Position numbers and translations under genes: made by a program. A stretch of DNA of 5,923 bases from Amphritea sp. (GTDB lineage Bacteria > Pseudomonadota > Gammaproteobacteria > Pseudomonadales > Balneatricaceae). This document shows positions 1 through 5,265 of the stretch, in pieces. Position 1 is the stretch's first letter, and the number at the start of each line of letters is the position of its first letter. Below the pieces are notes generated by a model. That model worked only from the letters and a program-made list of their open reading frames with translations, had not been told where the DNA came from and searched no databases. The stretch lies in the NCBI GenBank assembly GCA_018067325.1, contig JAGPUU010000372.1, positions 1-5,923 of the forward strand. Direction: 5' to 3'.

Positions 1-218
1 GGATGACAGTGACCCGAATCTACAGAATGTCCTGCATCATTTTGGAGGCTATCGGCTTCTGTGAGGTGCGCAGCATCAACCGTATGACTATGCTGAAGCG
101 TTCCCACAAGGTGACCGGACTGTACCGTTTGCAGCTCAACAGCATGCACATGTACTGGCTGCATCTGAACACTCAGCACCAGTAATAGTATGATCAGCTG
201 TTTAAGCTTTATCCACAT
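1..218 (-). CDS. Small histidine-rich exported protein, 3' end cut off by window edge
   Basis: The minus-strand frame is open from an ATG at 218 to the left edge, giving 72 residues with no stop. A strong Shine-Dalgarno (AGAGGAGA) lies about 9-10 nt upstream of this ATG, which decides the start. Residues 1-26 look like a Sec signal peptide: a basic start (MWIKLKQ), a hydrophobic core (LIILLLVLSV) and a possible cleavage site after HVHA. The rest is rich in histidine (9 His in 72 residues) and ends at the edge in a Gly-His-Cys-His motif. I do not recognise the family. Short His-rich periplasmic proteins of this style often sit beside metal-efflux genes, so metal binding is a reasonable inference, but nothing in this window confirms it. 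The gene follows argD in the same direction after a 138-nt gap. The plus-strand frame 3-185 is its exact mirror, and its high GC at third positions reflects the first codon positions of this gene. Confidence 0.65.
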   Translation of the reverse strand, partial: MWIKLKQLIILLLVLSVQMQPVHVHAVELQTVQSGHLVGTLQHSHTVDAAHLTEADSLQNDAGHSVDSGHCH

Positions 219-282
219 GCAATACAGTCTCCTCTTTTGCCTTATTCTGGCACAGCTCGCGTCATCTTACAGAACTAAAACC

Positions 283-313
283 AGTATAAAGGTTCCTGTT
301 GGTGGAATGCCAA
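283..313 (-). promoter_or_regulatory. Possible weak sigma70 promoter for the His-rich protein gene
   Basis: On the minus strand TTGGCA (313-308, 5/6 to the -35 consensus) and TATACT (288-283, 5/6 to the -10 consensus) are separated by 19 nt. Both hexamers are good but the spacer is longer than the preferred 17. It lies 65 nt upstream of the ATG at 218 and just after the argD stop. Co-transcription with argD is the alternative, since no convincing terminator follows argD. Confidence 0.3.
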
Positions 314-356
314 CCAGAGAGGAGGCCCTCTGCTTCCACTTTATTCATGACGCATT

Positions 357-1619
357 TCAATCATCACAACGGTTTTCACTCACCATGTCACCCGCCAGCA
401 ACCCTGTCTCTTGCTCATGTTCCGGTTTTATTAGCTCACTCAACAGATCTGCCAGCAGTGCTATCCCCTCATCGACCTCTTTTTCTGTCAGCGTCAGGGC
501 GGGCATAAACCTCAAAGAATCTTCCCGGGGCGCATTCAGCAACAAACCCGCCTCTCTTGCCAGTTCTACAATACCGGGGGCAGACAACTGTCCGGTATTC
601 ATAGCTAGCAACAGCCCGCTGCCTCTGGTCGCCCCTAAACCAAATTCCTCCGCCAGAACAGATAGCTGCTGACAGAAATAGTCGCTAACCTGATTAACCT
701 GTTCCAAAAAGCCTTCAGCCAAAACTTCCTGAACCACCGCCGTAGATACCGCACACATCAGTGGGTTACCGTTATAAGTGCCGCCCTGATCACCGTAATC
801 AAAGCAGCTAATCGCCTTATCGACCACCATCGCCGCAATCGGTACGCCACCGCCTAACCCTTTACCCAGGGTCATAATGTGCGGTTCAGCCTGAAAATAC
901 TGATAGGCAAAAAGACTCCCGGTCCGGCCAATACCCGTTTGCACCTCATCCACAATCAGCAGAATATTATGCTGCTTACATAACACATTCAGCCCCGCAA
1001 CAAATGCCGGATCAGCCGGAATAACCCCGGCTTCGCCCTGAATCAGCTCCAGCATAATAGCCACTGTCTGATCATCAATCGCCGCTTCAGTCGCCGCTAA
1101 ATTATTATAAGGCACCTTAGTAAAGCCACTCACCTTGGGCTCAAACAGCGGCGCAAACGCCTCTTTACCTGTGGCTGACATCGTGGCCAGGGTTCTGCCA
1201 TGAAAGCTGTGATCGAAGGTAATCACCTTAAAAGCCCCCTGCTTGTTCTTTTGGCCCCACTTCCGGGCAAGTTTAATAGCGCCTTCATTGGCTTCAGCAC
1301 CGCTGTTGGTAAAGAAAACCTCATCAAATTTTGAGTTTTCACACAGCAGCTCTGCCAGCTCCAGCATCGGCTGGTTATAGAAGGCTGGGCCAGGGTTAAT
1401 CAGTTGCGCGGACTGCTTAATCAGCGCTTGCTGCATTACCTGCGGGCTATGACCCAGGGTATTCACCGCCCACCCCTGTACCCAATCGAGATAACCTTTG
1501 TCGTTCTGATCATATAGATAGTGCCCTTTCCCCCGCACAAAGCAGATTTCAGGCCGTTTGGTGATGGGGATAAGATAGTTTTGCTTCGCTAAAACGCTGT
1601 TCTGAGACAGAGGTTTCAT
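357..1619 (-). CDS. argD: Acetylornithine aminotransferase (class III, PLP-dependent)
   Basis: A 420-residue class III aminotransferase. ArgD converts N-acetylglutamate semialdehyde plus glutamate to N-acetylornithine plus 2-oxoglutarate in cytosolic arginine biosynthesis. Visible landmarks: QGWAVNTLGH (48-57), INPGPAFYN (74-82), the PLP-phosphate loop NSGAEANEGA (105-114), FHGRT (139-143) with the ring-stacking Phe, VDEVQTGIGRTG (223-234) with Asp224 for the pyridine nitrogen, Schiff-base Lys253 in TLGKGLGGGVP, GDQGGTYNGNPLM (276-288) and LRFMPAL (369-375) with the carboxylate-binding Arg. These match the ArgD type I know from betaproteobacteria such as Burkholderia. About 20 polar residues after 400 form a C-terminal extension. 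The start has AAAGGA about 8 nt upstream. Its transcript must pass a leader ORF and terminator at 1656-1822, so arginine-responsive attenuation is inferred. A related activity (succinylornithine or another omega-aminotransferase) cannot be excluded, but no ast genes are adjacent. Confidence 0.88.
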   Translation of the reverse strand: MKPLSQNSVLAKQNYLIPITKRPEICFVRGKGHYLYDQNDKGYLDWVQGWAVNTLGHSPQVMQQALIKQSAQLINPGPAFYNQPMLELAELLCENSKFDEVFFTNSGAEANEGAIKLARKWGQKNKQGAFKVITFDHSFHGRTLATMSATGKEAFAPLFEPKVSGFTKVPYNNLAATEAAIDDQTVAIMLELIQGEAGVIPADPAFVAGLNVLCKQHNILLIVDEVQTGIGRTGSLFAYQYFQAEPHIMTLGKGLGGGVPIAAMVVDKAISCFDYGDQGGTYNGNPLMCAVSTAVVQEVLAEGFLEQVNQVSDYFCQQLSVLAEEFGLGATRGSGLLLAMNTGQLSAPGIVELAREAGLLLNAPREDSLRFMPALTLTEKEVDEGIALLADLLSELIKPEHEQETGLLAGDMVSENRCDD

Positions 1620-1655
1620 CCGGGCATTCCTTTAAAGGTAATTTATTTCAGGCAT

Positions 1656-1686
1656 AAAAAAAGCCGCAGGGGTTACCTGCGGCTTT
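1656..1686 (-). terminator. Intrinsic terminator in the argD leader (attenuator terminator)
   Basis: Reading the minus strand, AAAGCCGCAGG (1686-1676) and CCTGCGGCTTT (1670-1660) form a perfect 11-bp GC-rich stem with a 5-nt loop, followed by a run of seven T (1662-1656) that begins within the stem. It lies about 36 nt upstream of the argD ATG and about 230 nt after the fumC stop. It therefore sits in the argD leader, not at the fumC end. On the plus strand there is no T run after the stem beyond TTTCT, so the element is directional for minus-strand transcripts. Confidence 0.9.
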
Positions 1687-1751
1687 CTGAGTATTTGATT
1701 CGCTTAGACAGTCATCGTCGTCGAGATACAACACCCAAACAGGCACAGGTA
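1674..1751 (-). promoter_or_regulatory. Antiterminator helix of the argD attenuator
   Basis: In the minus-strand RNA, segment 1751-1730 can pair with 1695-1674: 20 of 22 positions pair (16 Watson-Crick, 4 G-U), with only two 1x1 mismatches (1743/1682 and 1740/1685). The downstream segment contains the whole 5' arm of the terminator (1686-1676), so the two structures are mutually exclusive. The 34-nt loop (1696-1729) carries the end of the leader ORF, including its last three Arg codons and stop. The upstream segment is leader codons 24-31, so a ribosome translating there would break the helix. Pairing was worked out by hand; no energies were computed. Confidence 0.75.
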
Positions 1752-1757
1752 TTTGAT
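1691..1757 (-). repeat. 9-nt direct repeat ATCAAATAC at both edges of the antiterminator
   Basis: On the minus strand ATCAAATAC occurs exactly at 1757-1749 and again at 1699-1691, 58 nt apart. Each copy overlaps the outer or inner end of an antiterminator strand. The repeat may be chance or the trace of a small duplication; no function is assigned. Confidence 0.5.
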
Positions 1758-1822
1758 ACACGGCGTCGCAATGTATTGAGCAGATCTGTCGCTGAAAGCG
1801 GAGTGTTGTTAAGTGATTTCAT
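1712..1822 (-). CDS. Arginine-rich leader peptide (36 aa) of the argD attenuator
   Basis: ATG at 1822-1820, stop TGA at 1714-1712, 36 codons. The peptide begins MKSLNNTP and ends CLGVVSRRR. It carries two Arg runs: codons 19-21 (CGA CGC CGT, 1768-1760) and 34-36 (CGA CGA CGA, 1723-1715), directly before the stop. Four of six Arg codons are CGA, a slowly decoded codon in many gammaproteobacteria. There is no clear Shine-Dalgarno; the predicted transcript start is about 3 nt upstream, so translation may begin on a nearly leaderless mRNA. The first Arg run ends 8 nt before the 5' strand of the antiterminator helix, the position where a stalled ribosome would leave that strand free. The likely role is sensing Arg-tRNA charging for argD; the peptide itself need not have a function. 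Support is architectural only: no homologue was compared. Confidence 0.7.
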   Translation of the reverse strand: MKSLNNTPLSATDLLNTLRRRVSNTCACLGVVSRRR

Positions 1823-1831
1823 AATGAGCTG

Positions 1832-1860
1832 AGTATCGGGCTAATTTGAACCAGCGTCAA
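1832..1860 (-). promoter_or_regulatory. Sigma70-type promoter of the argD leader
   Basis: On the minus strand TTGACG (1860-1855, 5/6 to the -35 consensus), a 17-nt spacer and GATACT (1837-1832, 4/6 to the -10 consensus). The expected start is near A1825, 3 nt before the ATG of the leader ORF. It is separate from fumC, whose stop is 57 nt upstream of the -35, so argD has its own transcription unit. Confidence 0.65.
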
Positions 1861-1897
1861 TACTGTAATTTCAATTTTCTGGATACGAAAATGGCTG

Positions 1898-1913
1898 GAA
1901 CATCGATATGTTC
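1898..1913 (-). other. Small hairpin just after the fumC stop
   Basis: GAACAT (1913-1908 on the minus strand) and ATGTTC (1903-1898) flank a 4-nt loop, 3 nt beyond the fumC TAG. A TTTT follows only after a gap (CAGCCATTTT). It is AT-rich and short, so at best a weak terminator or 3'-end stabiliser for fumC mRNA. Confidence 0.3.
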
Positions 1914-1916
1914 ACT

Positions 1917-3365
1917 CTATTCGCTGCCGGTGCCTTCTTGTAACTGCTTATCCAGTACATCGCGCATCAAGGTTTCAAATTCTGACTCACTGAAATAACC
2001 CAGCGCCTCGGCGGCAACAGCCAGAGAACAGTGATTCAGATGGGCATGATGAACAATCCCTGTGGCTATATCGTAACCCAACTGCGGCATCAGCAGGGTG
2101 ATAGTAGAGAGGTTATGCGCCATATTGGATTCAATCTGTCTGACATTTAGCGTCAGGCCAGCCACACAGTTATTAGCAAACGAGTTCATCGCATCCGTCA
2201 ACAGGTCGATGCTTTCCATCAGGTTATGGATAATAACCGGACGATAGGTATTGAGTTGCAGTTGCCCTTGTGAGGCGGCCAGCGATACGGTCAGGTCATT
2301 GCCGAACGCTTGCAAGCAGACCATGCTTAGCACCTCACATTGCGTGGGATTAACTTTACCCGGCATAATCGAACTACCCGGCTCATTGGCTGGCAGTTGC
2401 CACTCATTCAGACCACTGCGAGGGCCACTTCCCAACAGCCGGAAATCATTGGCCAGTTTCAGCAGTACCGCGGCTAACTGCTTAAGGGCAGCACTGTAAC
2501 GCAGAGAATCATTCTCTCCGGACACCGCCGCATAGAGATTTTCATGGGACGTAAACGGCAATCCATACTGCTGTGCGAGACCTGCCGCAACCTGCGCGCC
2601 AAAACCTTGCGGGGTATTACTGCCGGAGCCGACCGCCGTTCCACCCATTGCTAGTTTATAAATACCGTTCAGGCTCTGGTTTATCGACTCTTTGACCTCT
2701 TTCAATTGGGTTATATGCGCGGATATCGCAGCACCGGTCCGTAACGGCAGTGCATCCATCAGATGAGTTCGACCCACGGTGTAGATATCGTCAAACTCCG
2801 TTTGTTTGTCACTCAATGTTCTGTTCAGATGATCGAGAGCGGGGAGCAGTGTTTCATGGCTTTGCTGTGCCACCACCAGATGCATTGCTGAGGGAAACAC
2901 ATCGTTGGATGACTGCGACATATTGACATGATCATTGGGATGGATAGCAGTGTTGTCTTTGTTCTGCTTTTGAACGTCAGCATCCAGCAAAGCATTCGCC
3001 AGGGTACAGATCACTTCATTAACATTCATATTCGTCTGAGTACCGGAGCCGGTTTGCCACACCCTCAACGGAAACTGATCGCGGTGGCGGCCACTCAAAA
3101 TCTCATCACAGGCAGTGACAATAGCGCGGCAGCAGTCTGAAGTTAACAACCCCGCTTCATGATTTACCTCGGCACTCGCTCGTTTGATACTCACCAGGGC
3201 GTCAATAAATCCCACGTCAAAACACTGCTGACCAATATTGAAATTCTTCAGCGAACGCTGCGTCTGCTCACCCCAGAGGGCGCCTTTATCAACGATAATC
3301 GGTGCAAAGTGCTTTGCTGTCGTTTGATTAGATTCACGACTATTTTGTTGCTTCTTTGTAACCAT
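1917..3365 (-). CDS. fumC: Class II fumarase (fumarate hydratase)
   Basis: A 482-residue member of the fumarase/aspartase superfamily, close to the usual ~465 residues. It interconverts fumarate and L-malate in the TCA cycle as a cytosolic homotetramer, without an iron-sulfur cluster. Visible motifs: TGSGTQTNMNVNEV (105-118), HPNDHVNMSQSSND (142-155), GRTHLMDA (198-205) with catalytic His201, and the signature GSSIMPGKVNP (330-340) with catalytic Ser331 and Lys337, followed by TQCE, which is fumarase-like rather than aspartase-like. I chose ATG 3365 (MVTKK) because AGAGG lies 7 nt upstream; an in-frame ATG at 3407 would add 14 residues but lacks a clear ribosome site. Oddities: SQGQLQLN (365-372) replaces the usual SGNFELN, ALPLRTG (205-211) replaces ATPLTLG, and NDLTVSLAA (356-364) resembles aspartase. 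It may be a divergent paralogue; an aspartase-type activity is less likely. Confidence 0.88.
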   Translation of the reverse strand: MVTKKQQNSRESNQTTAKHFAPIIVDKGALWGEQTQRSLKNFNIGQQCFDVGFIDALVSIKRASAEVNHEAGLLTSDCCRAIVTACDEILSGRHRDQFPLRVWQTGSGTQTNMNVNEVICTLANALLDADVQKQNKDNTAIHPNDHVNMSQSSNDVFPSAMHLVVAQQSHETLLPALDHLNRTLSDKQTEFDDIYTVGRTHLMDALPLRTGAAISAHITQLKEVKESINQSLNGIYKLAMGGTAVGSGSNTPQGFGAQVAAGLAQQYGLPFTSHENLYAAVSGENDSLRYSAALKQLAAVLLKLANDFRLLGSGPRSGLNEWQLPANEPGSSIMPGKVNPTQCEVLSMVCLQAFGNDLTVSLAASQGQLQLNTYRPVIIHNLMESIDLLTDAMNSFANNCVAGLTLNVRQIESNMAHNLSTITLLMPQLGYDIATGIVHHAHLNHCSLAVAAEALGYFSESEFETLMRDVLDKQLQEGTGSE

Positions 3366-3419
3366 AACCCCGCCTCTTTCTTTCAAGAAAAATGCAGCGA
3401 TCTGCAACAGGCTACCGAC

Positions 3420-3447
3420 TTAATACAAAGAACTGCTTCTTTAACAA
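3420..3447 (-). promoter_or_regulatory. Possible fumC promoter with an inverted repeat in its spacer
   Basis: On the minus strand TTGTTA (3447-3442) and TATTAA (3425-3420) are 16 nt apart, each 4/6 to consensus, ending 54 nt upstream of the chosen fumC ATG. The spacer is almost filled by a perfect inverted repeat, AAAGAA-GCAG-TTCTTT (3442-3427), which could be an operator or chance in AT-rich DNA. It could alternatively be a weak hairpin ending the glycosyltransferase transcript. Confidence 0.3.
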
Positions 3448-3536
3448 TAGGCTATGTAACCGTTATGCTCTATTTAAGAGGAAGCATAGCGAATAGCTAA
3501 GGCTGAAGCCGCAGACACAGACTAGGGGGAAATGAC

Positions 3537-5048
3537 TTACAAAGGCTTATTGCACAGGCTTTCAGATGCCAGCAGGACATAGCCTATGCGATGCTCTCCA
3601 CTATCAGAATAACGATAGGGCGCAGTCATGTATCGATAAGGCTTACTCTGGGCATCAATACCCAACTTCTTAAGATAGTTAGCCTGCGCAGGTGGCATAT
3701 TGTCATGCCGGGTCGCTTTCCACACCACCAAACACTGCCCACTGCCCTCGCTGGGATCGGCTAGAAAGAATTCAGTCTTCGGGCTCAGGGTTCTGGAATT
3801 TTCAAAATAGAGTCCGATATTGGCGGCGGTCAGATTACTATCGCCAATAATCGTACCGCTTGTAAAACCTTCCTGCTTCAGCTGTTCAGCAAGCTCCGCC
3901 GAGGGATATTGCATGCGGTTAGCGTTGCGCTTGATATAGGGTGCCAGCCAGAACTGAGCAAAACGCAGGACAACCACTATCACTATAAAAAAGACAATCA
4001 CGGAGCGCAGTATGGTCTCTCGCCGTACCGAACATCCGACAGTTTCTACTCGGCTGAGCATATAGAGAGGAAAGAAAATCAGCAGCGGCTGAAACCAGCG
4101 ACTCTGAAACTGAGTCGTACCAAACAGTAAAATCAGGACAACACAGACCAGCCCCCCAGCGATTAAAAAGCGGGCCAGCAGCGCTCTGTGTATGCATTCA
4201 TTATCAGCAGATAGCGGCTTATAAGCTGATGGAAAAATAAGTGTCAGTACCAGCCAGACCAGGATCAGAAATTCAGCGGCATTCTTTGCCAGACTGGAAA
4301 AGCCCATTAGCACGCCACTTAAGTAACTGGCCTCACTGCCCTCACCTACCTGCCCGCCAATAAAGGCTTTAATCTCTTCGAGATGCCCTACTGCCCAGAG
4401 CAGATGCGGTAGAAAAAGCAGTGTTGCGATACTGATGGAAAGCAGCATACGTCGGTTAAGAATCAGGCTACGGTATTCTCTGACAGACAGAGCAGACAGC
4501 AGCAGGCTAGCAGCAAACAGACCGAAACTGTATTTCGCCAGCATGCCACACGCCAACAGAATTCCCAGAGCGATATACCCGCTAAGGGAGCGTTTCTGAT
4601 AGATCCGGAATACCGTGTAAAAGGTGGCAGAAGCGATCGCTGTAACTAGTACCGTATGGGTCAGATCACGGACCGACTCCCAGGCGACACTGGGTATCAG
4701 ACATAAAGAAAAGCTAGCCAACAGAGCCATCCGCTGATTGGGAATAACCTGCCGGGCGATCAGCCAGGTAAACAGATAGATTGAGAAGAGCAGAAGTGAC
4801 TTTAATAGTGCCAGCGCAAAAATACCGGTACCTAGCAGCTGAAAAAACAGCCATTGAATCCATGTATACAGAGGCGGCTGAGTGTTATAGCCCAGCTCGA
4901 GTTGCTGACCCAGAATGATCTGTTCTGCCTCATCCAATTCCAGAGTCCCCCCCATCCCCAGACGGATAAACAGGTGCAGCACTATATAGCCCGTCAGTAA
5001 CCAAAGGAAGTTTCGGGATGCTGAAGTTGATCTGTCTATATGGGACAC
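3537..5048 (-). CDS. GT39/PMT-type (GT-C fold) membrane glycosyltransferase
   Basis: A 503-residue polytopic inner-membrane protein of the ArnT/PMT_2 style. Such enzymes transfer a sugar from a polyprenyl-phosphate carrier to an acceptor on the periplasmic side. After the first membrane segment (about 13-30) the first periplasmic loop carries the acidic motif LELDEAEQ (36-43; Asp39, Glu40) and QPPLYTW (57-63), both typical of the family. Further hydrophobic segments lie near 72-98, 106-120, 132-147, 157-188, 201-219, 257-272, 290-309, 319-331 and 347-367. RDLTH (127-131), AKYSFGLF (171-178) and RWFQPLL (317-323) also fit. Residues 370-503 form a soluble, probably periplasmic, tail. The start is GTG, supported by AAGGA 6 nt upstream. 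No glycan, lipid A or carrier-lipid genes are nearby, so substrate and acceptor are unknown. The gene stops 171 nt before fumC, which follows in the same direction but has its own candidate promoter. Confidence 0.82.
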   Translation of the reverse strand: MSHIDRSTSASRNFLWLLTGYIVLHLFIRLGMGGTLELDEAEQIILGQQLELGYNTQPPLYTWIQWLFFQLLGTGIFALALLKSLLLFSIYLFTWLIARQVIPNQRMALLASFSLCLIPSVAWESVRDLTHTVLVTAIASATFYTVFRIYQKRSLSGYIALGILLACGMLAKYSFGLFAASLLLSALSVREYRSLILNRRMLLSISIATLLFLPHLLWAVGHLEEIKAFIGGQVGEGSEASYLSGVLMGFSSLAKNAAEFLILVWLVLTLIFPSAYKPLSADNECIHRALLARFLIAGGLVCVVLILLFGTTQFQSRWFQPLLIFFPLYMLSRVETVGCSVRRETILRSVIVFFIVIVVVLRFAQFWLAPYIKRNANRMQYPSAELAEQLKQEGFTSGTIIGDSNLTAANIGLYFENSRTLSPKTEFFLADPSEGSGQCLVVWKATRHDNMPPAQANYLKKLGIDAQSKPYRYMTAPYRYSDSGEHRIGYVLLASESLCNKPL

Positions 5049-5083
5049 TGCCAGTCCTTAGTACGTTCTCATTTATGGTCTGT

Positions 5084-5092
5084 ATGTTATCA
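5084..5092 (-). promoter_or_regulatory. Possible extended -10 promoter for the glycosyltransferase gene
   Basis: TGATAACAT on the minus strand (5092-5084) fits an extended -10 (TGn plus a 4/6 hexamer) about 36 nt upstream of the GTG start. No good -35 is visible at 16-18 nt. Confidence 0.25.
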
Positions 5093-5148
5093 CCGACAGA
5101 GATAAAATCGAAAACTGTTCGTTGCTCTATACTCAATTATCTATTCAG

Positions 5149-5199
5149 TCCGATTTTCGGATCTCATTGGTCAGTTGTGCCGTAACACTCCTCAATGAG
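5149..5199. other. Inverted repeats in the divergent intergenic region
   Basis: Two perfect inverted repeats lie side by side between the divergent genes. TCCGA-TTT-TCGGA (5149-5161) is a compact 5-bp palindrome. CTCATTG (5163-5169) and CAATGAG (5193-5199) are 7-bp arms separated by 23 nt. No gene ends here, so they are not terminators. Operator sites for a regulator of one or both genes are possible; the rest of 5049-5265 shows only the candidate promoters listed. Confidence 0.35.
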
Positions 5200-5218
5200 C
5201 TGGACAAACCTCGATGTT

Positions 5219-5248
5219 TTTCCACACTTAATGACAATTCAATACAAT
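5219..5248 (+). promoter_or_regulatory. Probable promoter of the dienelactone-hydrolase-family gene
   Basis: TTTCCA (5219-5224, 4/6 to the -35 consensus), an 18-nt spacer and TACAAT (5243-5248, 5/6 to the -10 consensus). The expected transcript start is near 5255, leaving a short leader with GGTGA about 5 nt before the ATG at 5266. Confidence 0.45.
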
Positions 5249-5265
5249 AATGACGGGTGAACGAT

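Noticed and set aside
3..185. Plus-strand frame with high third-position GC and a faint resemblance to the end of an AraC-type helix-turn-helix (GFCEVRSINR)
   Set aside because: It is the exact codon mirror of the minus-strand His-rich gene, which has a start, ribosome site and signal peptide. The HTH resemblance breaks down after INR.
315..332. Small hairpin downstream of argD (CAGAG/CTCTG or AGAGG/CCTCT)
   Set aside because: Only 5 bp and no T run on the minus strand; not a credible terminator.
262..348. 28-codon minus-strand ORF starting just after the argD stop
   Set aside because: No ribosome site and no recognisable features.
190..672. Plus-strand frame whose first residues look like a signal peptide
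   Set aside because: Most of it is antisense to the 3' end of argD, with no ribosome site and a low-complexity Ser/Pro composition typical of a shadow frame.
1648..1761. Overlapping minus-strand GTG frame of 37 codons running through the attenuator terminator
   Set aside because: No ribosome site, it lacks a control-codon logic, and its 3' part is explained by the terminator hairpin.
1846..1860. TTGA-n7-TCAA palindrome over the -35 of the argD leader promoter as an ArgR box
   Set aside because: Arm spacing and sequence do not fit the ARG box (TGAAT-n4-ATTCA); a chance match is likely.
3159..3500. Plus-strand frame of 113 codons
   Set aside because: Antisense to the fumC 5' region, no ribosome site, no recognisable domain.
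4930..5136. Minus-strand frame upstream of and overlapping the glycosyltransferase start
   Set aside because: It overlaps the real gene in another frame and has no recognisable content.
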